The notes under the pieces are model-generated. The model ran no database searches. It saw nothing but the letters and a program-made list of their open reading frames with translations, and was not told the DNA's origin. Shown here one piece after another: positions 21,919 through 34,050 of a stretch of DNA of 64,000 bases. Source of the stretch: Escarpia spicata (lineage: Eukaryota > Annelida > Polychaeta > Sabellida > Siboglinidae); NCBI GenBank assembly GCA_963995525.1, contig OZ023212.1, forward strand, positions 9,185,666 through 9,249,665. The letters are read 5' to 3'. The position numbers and the translations under genes are program-made. The number at the start of each line of letters is the position of its first letter. Positions within the stretch are counted from its first letter, which is position 1.

Positions 21919-23225
21919 GTGGAAGCTGCGCTAAGAGATATGAAGAATGGGAAGACATCAGGCAACGACCATGTAAACATTGAAACATTAAAAGCAGGAG
22001 AAGATATCATCTCGAAGACAGTGGCTAAGCTGTATACTAAATGCTTATCGGAAAGACGAATACCCACCGCTTGGAAGAATGCAAAGATTGTGATAATATT
22101 CAAGAAGGGAAATAAGAAAGACTTAAAGAACTACAGACCGATATGTCTGTTATCAAACATCTACAAATTACTCATAAAGATACTAACGAATAGACTAGAG
22201 AAGACACTGGACGAAAACCAACCACGAGAGCAAGCAGGATCCATAAGAAGTACTCAACGACAGACCATATACACGTCGTAAACCAACTGAAAGAGAAGTG
22301 CCTAGAATATAATATCCCGATCTGCATCGCTTTCGTCGATTACGAGAAGGCTTTCGACTCGGTGCAAACTCAAGAAATATTGACTTCCCTTCAAGAACGG
22401 GGGGTAGAAGATTTGTACATCGATCTCCTGAAAGACATCTACACAAACAGCTCGGTGACAGTCCACCTACACAAAAAGAGCAACAAGATCAACACCAAGA
22501 GAGGAGTACGACAGGGTGACACCATATCGCCCAAGCTGTTCACGGCAACACTCGTAAGCATATTCCGAAGACTGACCTGGGAAACCAGAGGCTTGATGAT
22601 AGTCGCAGAATATCTCAGCCATCTTCGCTTCGCCGACGACATACTAATGTGCGCTACTACACCGCAAGAACTACAAAACATGCTGCTAGCTGATGAAAGT
22701 GAAAAACAAGGTATCAAGTTGAACATCTCGAAGACAAACGTGATGCTAGAAAATGACAGACCAATATGTATCAACACGACGCAGATAGAGAACGTTGAAA
22801 GCTACGTCTATGTGTGACAGCGATACAGTATCAGAGACAACAACCAAGATAAGGAGATTCAAAGAAGGATCACTGCCGGCTGGACAGCATTCGCCAAACA
22901 CCGCGACATCTTCAAGGGTAACTTTGGAAACTGCTTGAAGAGACAAGTCTTCAACTCATGCGTACTTCCAGCGATGACTACGGCGCGGAAACATGGGCAC
23001 TCACCATCCAGGCAAAGAACATGCTAGCAGCCGCACAAACAAAGATGGAAAGAAGTATGTTAAACATCACATATCGGGAGAGACAAACAAACACCTGGGT
23101 AAGGCAGAAGACAAGGGTCATAGACGTGATAGAACAAATCAGAAGACAGAAGTGGACCTGGGTAGGGCACATCAGCAGACTACGAGATAACCGATGGACA
23201 TCGCGTATCACAACCTGGAGACCCA
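21919..23225 (+). pseudogene. RTE-like LINE reverse transcriptase and C-terminal domain
   Basis: The frame at 21919-22281 carries the RT entry motif KNYRPICLLSNIYKLLIKIL. After a shift near 22245, AFVDYEKAFDSV carries the first catalytic aspartate and GVRQGDTISPKLF is the central motif. RFADDILM (22626-22649) is the catalytic FADD box. The frame stops at 22817, and the thumb resumes in another frame to RQVFNSC, followed by YGAETWAL and KWTWVGHISRLRDNRWTSR. All key residues are visible but are spread over at least three frames. The element cannot make a full protein as it stands. Confidence 0.85.
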
Positions 23226-23626
23226 AAATGAATCGTTATTTTGCGCACATGACGTAACAAGTGTGACATGGTCGCCTGTGTGTTGGAAAGCCGAACAATG
23301 GCCTTTCGCCGGGTGTGTACTTTAGTCAAATATATCCACTCTGCTAATGACGCTACCCCCTCCGAGAGACATTTGCCCCGACCTCTAGAGGAACAGTCGG
23401 GGGACAGACGCCGGCCCAACGGTTGCATTACGCTATTGGTTACACTGCGGTAAAAAAAACGGGTGTAATTACGCGAAGTAGATATCGTGGTTTTAGTGCG
23501 CGTAGGAACGAATACATGCACGGAAATAACAACGATTATTCACATTTCTTGAAAACGTGTCACCCGAAACAACTGGTCGTGGATTGTTAATTTCTTATTT
23601 TTATGCCGACCGTCGATCAACTCGTA
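23226..23626. other. Non-coding stretch, nothing recognised
   Basis: It follows the LINE. No polyadenylation tract or LINE tail repeat is evident. Confidence 0.4.
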
Positions 23627-23814
23627 CAATGGACCCTCATTAGTAACGTCACCCTCGTGATTGGAAGAAGGTGATCCGAATAGCGAGGTGACCGTATTGG
23701 TGGTACTAATTTCCTATACTAAGCCATATAACACTAAGTTTGGGACTGTCGTACGGTGACTTTATTTGTGAGGTGGCTGTATTACTGAGGTGACCGTAAA
23801 TCGAGGTTCGACTG
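23627..23814. mobile_element. Short pogo-like inverted-repeat element (MITE), degenerate
   Basis: The right end, read inward, is CAGTCGAACCTCGATTTACG, the style of pogo/Tigger termini. The left end CAATGGACCCTCATTAG is an imperfect match. The left flank is TA and the right flank is TG (possibly a mutated TA). Repeated 'GGTGACCGTA' and 'AGGTGGCTGTA' motifs lie near the ends. The length is 188 bp and no coding capacity is present. Confidence 0.45.
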
Positions 23815-24435
23815 TGTTCTCGACTCTCATTCGTAGGACCATGGAGATTGCAACTAACACCACGTCTGCCCTGCTTGCACTCAGTTCAGTTCAAAACATT
23901 CCGATAAATACAATTATGTACTATCGCCCGCTGGCTGCACGGACTGAAAATAGCTTTCAACCAGCCGGCAAATGATTATAATTTTACCCCAAGAGAATCT
24001 CGCGTGTTTAATTTGAATCCCTTTAGAAAACCATTCTAAACTAATTTGATGCGTGTAGGCTAGAGACAAGCCGTCACATAGAGATGCTATAACACATATT
24101 GCCATGGTTGCACTGAAAAACAACATTTATTTGTAAACAGACGCTAACACATATTAAAAATCAATCGCATAACAAAATAGTTTGTGTAGCTCGAATAGGT
24201 TTGTATAGGCAGCAGTCCATGAGTAACGCGTAGCGAGTTATAAGCCCAATAGAACACGCAAAATTGGTCGAGCAGAAGGAGAACGATCTTTTACGATTTG
24301 CACAAACAAGTACAATAATGATGAGTACACAATTGTTCCTCTTTTTTTACCGAAGTCCAGTGTTTAGGCAAGTGTCAACAATGTCGTGTTTGTCAGTTTA
24401 ACTTGTCCCGTTACTCTGCTATCTCAACCCCCGTC
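23815..24435. other. Non-coding stretch, nothing recognised
   Basis: No open frame or repeat worth calling was seen. Confidence 0.4.
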
Positions 24436-24842
<407 letters not shown>

Positions 24843-25234
24843 CTCGTTCCCTATTCCCTCCACATACAGCCCTATATAATTATCTCATTTAAATTGCGTT
24901 TACCCACTTCTCCGCTTACCTTCCTTTCTACGCACAATCTCTCTCCGTTAGCTGTTCTCATTAAATTCTTTCGACATGTTCACCTCACCCGAATCATTGT
25001 CAGCTTCCTCTTAAGTTAATTACAGATCTTTGATTGAATGTGTGCTTTCATTAGCCTAGTGTCATGTTATGGCGATTTGTGTGTCAAGAACAACACGCAA
25101 GACGGGTCTCGAGTGGTCAACCAGGCGGGCAAAAGTGTTGGTATTAAACAAATGCAACAGTTTGATCTTTATCTGCAGGTTTTGAGTAGGTACTCTCTTC
25201 AGATACACCACACTCTAAGAAAGTAGGGTTCAAA

Positions 25235-25524
25235 TACACCCTATAGGGCATAGAGCCTTGTAGCACCAGGAGCACCCCTAAGGGGTTCATTTCTGCACCC
25301 CACATCTGGAATGCAGAGTTTGCACCCTAACATGGGGGTGCAGTTCCGCACCCCATGTGCACCGTATAGAGTGCATACCAGGTGTTAAAATCCTGCACCC
25401 TAAGGGTACAAATCTGCACCCTTTACTGGGGTGCAATGTGTGCACCCTATAATTGAGGTGCAGATTGGAACCCCTTTGGGGTGTTGCTCCTGGTGCGACA
25501 ATGTTCTCCAGCCTATAGGGTGTA
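25235..25524. mobile_element. Foldback/MITE-like inverted-repeat element
   Basis: The left arm (25235-25288) TACACCCTATAGG...GCACCAGGAGCACCCCTAAGG matches the reverse complement of 25468-25524. The interior has multiple GTGCA/TGCAC hairpins, including a near-perfect palindrome ATGGGGGTGC...GCACCCCAT at 25333-25357. It has no coding capacity. The length is about 290 bp. Confidence 0.7.
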
Positions 25525-26745
25525 GATCCCTTGAGGGAGCAACGTTGCACCACTAGGTGCAGAAATTAACCCTTTAAGATGCGACTTAGGCAAAATAAGT
25601 AAAATTCTGCACCATTTGTTCAAATCGGCAACATTGGATTAAAGTGCCACTTTGCACTCCTGCTTACGTGCAACTTCAAGCATGTACCTATAATGGTGTA
25701 CACTGATATATGTGCAATATGGAATAAGACATACCGAATATCCAATCATGTTGCAAACGTGGATGTCTTATAAGGTGCCACCCGATTTAAAGAGGGAAGA
25801 AAAGGATTGGAAAAAAGGAGTTCATTATAATTGATATGCAATGTTTTATTGCACCAAAAAACATACAAATACAAGTGTTTTATAACAATGCTAGTATTCA
25901 ACAAATGACAGTAACAATTATCAGCAAGTTACTAGTAACCATTAGATTGCATAAATTATGCAAATTAGCATTACCGATGCCTCCATTGACAACTGCCACG
26001 GCAATTTAAAAAACAAAATGTCTCGAGCTAAACATAATGAGTGTCTGAATTATCATTATCAATATCATTTATATTACACATGGAAGCATGTAATTACGAG
26101 TTCTATTGCAATAAAATAATTGCTCTAGTATAAAATTGTCAAAAGAATCAAACTGTAAACACAAGCTAGCTTAAGAACAAATTAAAATACACGATGTACC
26201 AAGTTGAAACACAGTAGCTAGACACAAATTATGGATTAACAATAAAGTAAAATACAGTTTATCAATTTAAGAGAATAAGAGTTAAGAAAGTAGCTTAATG
26301 ATAATTTCAAATACACGGCGTACCAAATAAAAACTCAGTAGAGCTTGATACAAAATATGGTGTAACAATTAATTAAAATACACAGTGTACCAATTAAAAA
26401 CTCAACAGAGCTAGATACAAAATCTGGCGTAACAATAAATACAAAATACACAGTGACAACAAAACACAACAGAGACAGCCTAACAATACATTTGAATATA
26501 CATTGTTACTAGTAAATGTGAATATACAGTGTTACTGTACATACACAATAAAGCTACATCAGTATGTTTCATTAAACAAATTTAAATTATACGACACATT
26601 ATTAAAGTCCCATTATATATTTAAAAAAAAATGACAAGACATTGCAGGGTTTGATTTCCAGAAGTATTAATTAAGTGTAAAAAAATTAGCAAGTTTTCTG
26701 TCTGGATTAGTAAAAAAAAGGACACGGACGTTGCACTAACAACGA
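25525..26745. other. AT-rich non-coding stretch
   Basis: There are loosely repeated 'AAAATACACxGTGTACCAA' phrases between about 26180 and 26460 (roughly 75-125 bp apart), perhaps an eroded tandem repeat. No gene is visible. Confidence 0.5.
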
Positions 26746-27251
26746 TTAATCGCTGATGTTGTTGAGAAAGCACTGCAGCTTTGTTGTTAAGGGTTTGTGG
26801 CGATCAAGCCCTGCAACAAAGTGCTGGAAGAATGACAGGGTATTCTTACCATGTCTTGAATATTCAACTCCAAAAACATAAAATGTTGAAATGGTTGCAG
26901 AAAATCCATTACCAGAAATGGAGCTAAATGAGCAACTTACAACACCATCCACCTGGGCAGGCATGTCTTGCGAATGCATCCAACTTCCCTTAATCAAAAG
27001 GCAAGGTGTTGGCACAATGGGATCCTGTATCATAAAACAAGAGATTTTACTTAAGATTTAATTTAGTGGACACATGTTATTTTCAGTACCATTTTCTGGT
27101 ACCAGCCAAAGACGGTATGGCATAAAAACTGGTTACATGTCATTATGATTTGTAGCCCTTCTAAATGTGCTTCTTCAAATACTTTAGATCCCAGCACGAA
27201 TCCGGTTCTTGGGTGTTCAGATATGTAGTTTGTAAATAGCTTAGGTAACAT
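26746..27251 (-). CDS. Candidate last two exons of an unrecognised gene
   Basis: The minus-strand exon at 27251-27090 reads MLPKLFTNYISEHPRTGFVL onward, ending GWYQKM at ATG|GTACTG. A 65-bp intron (27089-27025) ends in TTTTATGATACAG. The last exon (27024-26746) begins DPIVPTPCLLIKGSW and ends CFLNNISD with a TAA stop. The junction is in phase 0 and the two frames have ordinary, non-repetitive composition, unlike nearby shadows. The pattern 'STFYVFG...LSFFQHF' near the C-terminus, with alternating hydrophobics and a terminal 'N.I', loosely recalls an NTF2-like fold. That is weak inference. The start codon at 27251 may be internal, since upstream exons were not found. It could also be a domesticated or transposon-borne gene. 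Confidence 0.35.
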
Positions 27252-27330
27252 CAGTGTTCAAAGAACAACATTGCTTATTTTTATTTGATTGGTCGAAAGA
27301 ATTGTCTTTACAATATTACATTAATAAATA

Positions 27331-27725
27331 CAGTAAACCTCGCCTAAGTCGGATTAAATCGGACCGAGTGATTTAATCCGAGTTACGCGAAAATCGAGTT
27401 AGCCGAAGATGACATATCCCAGCGCCAAAGGCAACCTCTAAAAGCCCTTAGGTAACTGTGAATAACGCTTGAAGGTGACTGGATACTGCGGTAATTCTAC
27501 ATACGTTGATGTCCACAAGCAACATACAACATTATGCAGTATTAGAACAGTTTGGTGCTTCATTTTGGCACGAAGGTTGTAGCTTAATAATTATTACTGA
27601 TTGTAAATGTCAGTCATCTTGCGCTGCGTAAATCGAAGATTTCTATGGGAAATACATTACAAATAAACCGTTCCTTTGAATCCTGTCCGAGTTGAGCGAA
27701 GATCCGACTTAGGCGAGGTTTACTG
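27331..27725. mobile_element. Pogo/mariner-like MITE with perfect 24-bp termini
   Basis: The left end CAGTAAACCTCGCCTAAGTC (24 bp in all, to GGAT) is mirrored exactly at the right end, finishing at 27725. TA dinucleotides flank both sides (27329-27330, 27726-27727), the Tc1/mariner/pogo target duplication. A secondary inverted pair 'CGGATTAAATC...GATTTAATCCG' sits just inside the left end. The element is 395 bp long and non-coding. The perfect ends suggest a fairly recent copy. Confidence 0.9.
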
Positions 27726-28783
27726 TAATTTATCTGGTGATTTCACCAAAACTATCTGAAAAGGTTGCACAAAAGAGCTAGCATATTGTAGTGGATACTA
27801 GGTAGGTTCAAATGCTTTTTACAAAATGCTTTATTACAAAATGAAATGAGATGAGCGAATTTAAGAGGCCTTATTTTTAAATGATATTCAGCAATTTATA
27901 TCAAAGTCCCAAATCCGTACGTAGGACTTGTTCGGCTACCTGAGACATTAATAAAAAAAATTAATGTGCCAATTTTTCCCAAATGCACGCATGACACATT
28001 TTAGGCGGAAATAACAGAATATGCCTTGCCACATACCAAGTACATGAGACATGAACAATTTACACCAAATGTTATGTGAATATTGAATGATATTTCAAAT
28101 TCTGGCAACATTTGGCAATAATAATTCGTCTCGCATGCATCTGGAACGGGCAGGCATGAAAATAAAGAAATGTTTGGAAAGTCACTGGAGAACCTTGACA
28201 ACCCATTTAAAATGGCTGGGCATCCCAATTTTGGGTCGTGATCTTGGGATTAATAACCACTGGTGTTTGATACATGAGTTAACTGGATTAACGGGCTTGA
28301 ACATCAGTATGTCGTGTATTTGTAACATAAAATGTGATTCTCAGCGCCAGTGGGCAACGTTGGCGGTTGTTAAGCAATTGTCGTACAACGAGCGAGAGAG
28401 ATGCATATGCAGCACATGTGGTATAGTCCCTGATCTGACTAAACTTCACAGGCACGATATTAACCCACACAACTAGGTCTGGGAGTGAGAGCCTAGGTCA
28501 CCCGAAACCTTACACCATTAGTATACTCATTACTACATTAGCCTATGGTTAGGCTTTAATTTTCGTTGGCTTGACAAGTTAACTTTTGACCTAGTTATGA
28601 ATGTGTCAACTCATTTAGGTTCCTACGTGAATTACGACTAAATTGAAACAGTAATTATGAATGCACACCATACAACACAATTATAAAAAAATAATGTAAG
28701 ATGGTAAAAAGCTGTCTCACAAAAATTGCTCGTCGTAGACCAAACCACGAGCGCTTGAGTCGTTTGTGCAGTGGGTCTACTGT
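27726..28783. other. Stretch without a supported gene, before the gap
   Basis: Two overlapping opposite-strand frames (28087-28476 plus, 28001-28228 minus) have normal composition but no motif and no splice context, so neither is called. Confidence 0.4.
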
Positions 28784-28983
28784 NNNNNNNNNNNNNNNNN
28801 NNNNNNNNNNNNNNNNNNNNNNNNNNNNNNNNNNNNNNNNNNNNNNNNNNNNNNNNNNNNNNNNNNNNNNNNNNNNNNNNNNNNNNNNNNNNNNNNNNNN
28901 NNNNNNNNNNNNNNNNNNNNNNNNNNNNNNNNNNNNNNNNNNNNNNNNNNNNNNNNNNNNNNNNNNNNNNNNNNNNNNNNNNN
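28784..28983. other. Assembly gap, 200 N
   Basis: Exactly 200 undetermined bases. The right edge enters CT-rich repeat. The round size suggests a placeholder, not a measured length. Confidence 0.98.
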
Positions 28984-29561
<578 letters not shown>

Positions 29562-29848
29562 AGCCGGTCTGCTTAAAGCTTTTCCCCATGGTGGCGTGGA
29601 TAATATGTCTTAGTTTAATATAATTATGTATACGATTAATAGCACCAAAGAAATATTTTGTGTAGAATTATTTGCAACAAAATACTTTGGTGATTCTTAG
29701 TTTACCAATTCTACTCCTGCTGTCTGTATATTTGCTGTATTGCTACTGCCGCTGTTGCTTGATCACTTTTGTTATTATTTTAATTTATTTATGTATTTCT
29801 ATGTATCTCTGTTGAATTTTTTCTACTCCAACGATCTGCCACGAAGGA

Positions 29849-30040
29849 ATGCATGCATGTATGCAATTACAGCATGCGTTCATGCATGCATGTATGCACA
29901 TATGCATGTATGCATGTATGCATGTATGCATGTATGCGTGCATGCATGTATGCGTGTATGCATGTATATGTATGCATTTATGCATTTATGCATGTATGCA
30001 TATAATCATGTGTGCATGTATGTATGTATGTATGTACGTA

Positions 30041-30088
<48 letters not shown>

Positions 30089-30402
30089 TGTGTGCTTACA
30101 CGCGGGCGTGCGTTCTTATAAATATAGCTTGTATGTATGTGTGTATGTGAGTGCGCGCGTGCGTGTGTGCGTGTGTGCGTGCGTGCGTGTGTGCGTGTGT
30201 GCGTGTGTGCGTGTGTGCGTGTGTGCGTGTGTGCGTGTGTGCGTGTGTGCGTGTGTGCGTGTGTGCGTGTGTGCGTGTGTGCGTGTGTGCGTGTGTGCGT
30301 GTGTGCGTGTGTGCGTGTGTGCGTGTGTGCGTGTGTGCGTGTGTGCGTGTGTGCGTGGGGGCGTGGGGGCGCGTGCGCGCGTGTGCGCGTGTGCGTGTGT
30401 GC
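29849..30402. repeat. Compound ATGC-, TG- and (GTGTGTGC)n-type microsatellite
   Basis: Runs of TGCATGTA (29850-30010), TGTA, then TG (30046-30085), then about 25 units of an 8-mer GTGCGTGT at 30160-30355, ending in GC-rich variants. The alternating purine-pyrimidine sequence is favourable for Z-DNA. Confidence 0.95.
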
Positions 30403-30599
30403 GACTTGTTTTCGTGACAATAAGAAAACCATGCCTTGAAATCAAACTCGTCTTTCGGATAGAGTCAGTTGGACGCGACTCAGGACTGAAAGCCAAGCCT
30501 TGCGCCGACTAAAAGCGTCGCGCATTCCAACCCCTTCGGAGCCCGTAACACAATATCACACTCACGCTTGCACGCGCGCACAAAACACGCACACGTGCA

Positions 30600-31114
30600 C
30601 GTACGCGAACACTCGCCCGCGTTTGTTGACGTTGTGTTACTATGTGAGACGGCATAAAAAGCGCGCGCCTCCCGTTTGCGTCCATCTATAATTCATGTCA
30701 GGCTTCGCCGGCCGGCCGGCTAACTGGGCCCCACTGGCGTCGTTGCTTGAACGGCGGCGGTGGTGGCGCCGTGGGTCGGGCGCGAGCAAGGTGTGTATCG
30801 AACGAGCGATGCCCTAGGCCATCATAGACTCCACCAGTCAGCGTCGCCGCCGACCGCCCGCTCGCCGCACGCACCGCCTCCGCTACGAGGAACGACGACA
30901 GCCGGCACTGAGAGTGCGTGACGGACGGACGGAGGAGGTCATCAAGTTAGCTGCAACACCGATGGATGGACAAGCGCGTATCCGGATTACGTAGACGGAC
31001 CGTAGTCGCCACCTCGTTGTCCATCGGCTGCTAGCCGGTTCCTGCGGTCTTGCGTTAGCTTTCGCTGCTGAGGACGCGAGTTGAAGAAGACATCGACACA
31101 GAAGAAAAAGAAGA
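30600..31114 (+). promoter_or_regulatory. CpG-rich candidate promoter and 5' UTR
   Basis: Between about 30600 and 31080 the sequence is strikingly GC- and CpG-rich (GCCGGCCGGCCGGC, GGCGGCGGTGGTGGCGCC) in an otherwise AT-rich window. A TATA-like CATAAAAAGCG sits at 30650-30660. The island leads without an obvious break into the candidate start codon at 31115. A transcription start was not determined. Confidence 0.45.
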
Positions 31115-31170
31115 ATGGCGACGTTTTACCTGAAGAAAACTCAGTGGTGGCTCCAGGACACGTGGAGAAG
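31115..31170 (+). CDS. Candidate first coding exon below the CpG island
   Basis: The ATG at 31115 has a strong context (A at -3, G at +4). It opens MATFYLKKTQWWLQDTWR and reaches a splice donor AAG|GTAGTT at 31171 after 56 nt, leaving phase 2. Without splicing the frame stops at once (TAG inside the donor). The next exon was not identified. A nearby exon candidate at 33936 is not phase-compatible. No family is recognised from 18 residues. Confidence 0.3.
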
Positions 31171-33080
31171 GTAGTTGGTCGATTGTACACGTTTTATTCT
31201 GTTGTAATTTTGTCATTTTATGAATCTGTAAACTATTTTGGTATATGCTGAGTTTGATACCTCCAGTAGATACCTGCAACAGTTATTGGTCTTAAGTCAT
31301 GTAGTTGTAATTCCTTACGAAGTTATCGTTTTTGATAAGATGTCGTCTAGATGGAATCAATAAGAACTGGGATAGCAAAGACGATGTACTATTATGTCTC
31401 CATTCCTAATGTGCAAGTTCTCCGTCTCCATGTTCATATCTCCGCGTCACTTCACTTATTTGTTCTATTTTGCTCTTCTGTAAAACCGAGTCTGGATACT
31501 CAATAAGGGCAATATGCAAAGACAGGTAGCTGTTTCGCATTTCCAGACCATCGGCTATTTTTTGCCTTACCTTTTATCGAGTATTTTAACAAAACCTTTA
31601 CCTTTCTCCTGTATTGCTGTTGTTTGAAACAATTACATTTGCTTCAAAATGACTGCCTCATTTTACTTCGTCATCCTGCAGTGACGTTTTAAAAGATTTT
31701 GTCGAAACAACTAAGAGAATATGTTGTATTCAATACATTCGGTTAATAGCTCCTGTATATTGTCAGTTTATGTTTATTAATTACACTAAACCTGGTTTGA
31801 TGGAATTTTCAGCACTTTCACACCTTCGTCAATTATAACATCTACCAGTGAAGCGCAGATACCAAGCACATTTAAACAAAGTGTACCCGAATGCAATATT
31901 TATGTGTTTTCCGAAACCAGTGTTATTTTGGAACGTTTTACGCGCCATAATTGTAGAGTCGATGCGGATATGGTAGTCTCTCGTCTGTCGCACCTGTATT
32001 TTATGCTAATCAGGCTCTTGTGTTCTCGGAAAGGTATAGGACTGAGCGCTTTTGTGTAAACACCGGCATGTCGTGGCTCGGTCGCATGAATTAATAGTGT
32101 AGATCAGCACGTGATCCTGCCCGGCTTGCTTTACGGATCGACACGCAAACATGTCTACGAGTCAATAGAACAGGATCAAAAAGTCGGTGATATAACAAAT
32201 AAAACATGCGAGTAATTTTCCGGTATTACTCCATTGTCGTCGTGGTGAAAGGTTAATTGTTTGGCTAGTTCGTGCTGTGTCTGCGGATTTACGTAAATAG
32301 ATCAACTAAAATTGAAACTTGTCTTGGTAATGTTTACAACCGTTGTCTACAGGCGCATATGAAACGTTTATGTAAGAAACGGTCTTGGGTTAACAATCAG
32401 TTAGTATTCCACATCATTGCCATCATTCGTATATCGTAGTGCGAAGCTCAAACCCGTTTTAATAGACGCTTCTTGTTTTACCAGTTTATGCCGATTGGCA
32501 GAAACAAATCTGTTAAAGTATAACATTCTTGTCGAAATAAGAAACGAGTAGAATCGCGCATGGATGTGGATGAATGTTTTATGAACGTTTCAAGACAGCA
32601 TGCTCATGTTTAAAGATAATCCCGGCATACACAGGAATAACTTAATAAGGAATGAGCTATGCTGTGATATTTCTTGCCCTCAGTCGTTTGGACAGATAAA
32701 GACACACGTGTATCGTCAATGTTCATACGAACAACGGTTTAGTGTACTGCTTGTTATAATAAATAACTATGATGCACCCACCGTCATACCGCGACCAAAG
32801 TTCCCGAATTTTTATTCATCACAGGTAGTTATGTTTTATTAGTTCATTCTTAATTTACCTCATGCCAACTGGTAATTATACGTTTGACCGTGTAACCACA
32901 ATCTAATGAAAGAGGGAACTATGTATCTCTGTAGTGCAAGCGACTGTGTTGTCTTTGATAGGATCATGTTTTGTGTCGCGGTGACATTGCTTTGGCAGCG
33001 CAGGTCGGTCAAAACGCACAGTAACGTTGTGTAATTTTATTTATAACATGACTAAAATATATGTAAGTGTATACATACAT
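31171..33080. other. Possible first intron, no exon recognised
   Basis: AT-rich sequence without a convincing coding segment. An 80-codon frame at 32600-32842 has no motif. Confidence 0.35.
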
Positions 33081-33147
33081 TGTGTGTGTTTGTGTGTTTG
33101 TGTGTTTGTGTGTTTGTGTGTTTGTGTGTTTGTGTGTTTGTGTGTTT

Positions 33148-33189
<42 letters not shown>

Positions 33190-33362
33190 TCGCGCGTGTG
33201 TGAGTGTGTGTGCGCGCAGGTGTGCGCGTGTGCGCGTGTGCCCGTCTGTGCGAGTGCGAGTTTGCGTGTGTGTGTATGAATAATATGTATGTATGTATAT
33301 TTGTACGATTGTACGAATGTATGTACGTATGTACGTATGTATATATGTATGTATGTATGTAT
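33081..33362. repeat. Compound (GTGTGTTT)n, (TG)n and (TGTA)n microsatellite
   Basis: About ten 8-mer TGTGTTTG units, then TG, then TGCGCG-rich and TGTA/TACG runs. Microsatellites of this kind stand at the same relative place at each boundary of the tandem array that follows. Confidence 0.95.
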
Positions 33363-33935
33363 GTGAGAATATGAGCACATGTGTTGAGCCTCTAAATCGT
33401 GACCAATCATTGGGTTATTGGGCCAGCCCATGTTAATGGCAACTACGATCAGAGTCATAATATTTTATTGACGATAACATGCTTCCGCCAGCAACTGCAC
33501 TCTTTTGATACGTGCGAGAGTCTGTGTCGTGTGTCATTACCCGCCAGCCTCAGACATGCTGCATCACAGCCAAGCGATACTGCAGTCAGGGGAGCCATGT
33601 AACATTGCATATAAATTTGCAGGTTATACCGTGTTTTTTCGTGATATGGTGACGGTAGACGAGGACCTGACAACACGAACCTCGCACTGAAGTCGCCAGC
33701 AGGAGGGCACGCGGAAAACAACACTCCTTGGCCGCATAACTGTTAATTTTTAGGGTATATTTGCTTATTTTGGTGCATTTCTACGTGAAATGTTGGTTAG
33801 CCAGTAGAGTTGGATTCAAAGTTAGTACTTCAATGTTGTTGTCTTCTTGAAATATCAGTCTGGCAATATATTTCTGCAGTACAGCTGTATGCCTTGAAAT
33901 TATTACACAAATTAAACAAAAGTTTGAATTCTGCA

Positions 33936-34050
33936 GGTGAAGACACACCTGTTTGTATAGCGCCTGTAGGAATAGCAACTTTAATAAGTGAAGACAGATC
34001 GACTACAAAGAAAGGGCATCTGATGGAATCGATGATTTCGCAATATTCCG
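33936..34050 (+). CDS. Candidate internal exon in the unit-1-specific segment
   Basis: TTTGAATTCTGCAG precedes a 115-nt open segment reading EDTPVCIAPVGIATLISEDR and then STTKKGHLMESMISQYS, followed by a donor CCG|GTAATT. Both splice signals are good and composition is protein-like, but no neighbouring exon in matching phase was found. The protein family is not recognised. Confidence 0.25.

Larger units (their letters stand above)
20838..23225 (+). mobile_element. RTE-like non-LTR retrotransposon, degenerate
   Basis: APE endonuclease sequence starts at about 20838 and reverse transcriptase follows to about 22817. The C-terminal 'YGAETWAL...KWTWVGHISR' segment typical of RTE-type ORFs runs to 23225. 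The order and wording match RTE-clade elements. It is broken by several stops and shifts. Unusually it has the 5' end but seems to lose its 3' end at about 23225. Confidence 0.8.

Noticed and set aside
28087..28476. 129-codon plus-strand frame beside the gap
   Set aside because: Overlaps an equally plausible minus-strand frame, with no recognisable domain.
29740..30512. Cys-Val and His-Thr rich frames
   Set aside because: Translation of TG/TGCA/GTGC microsatellites.
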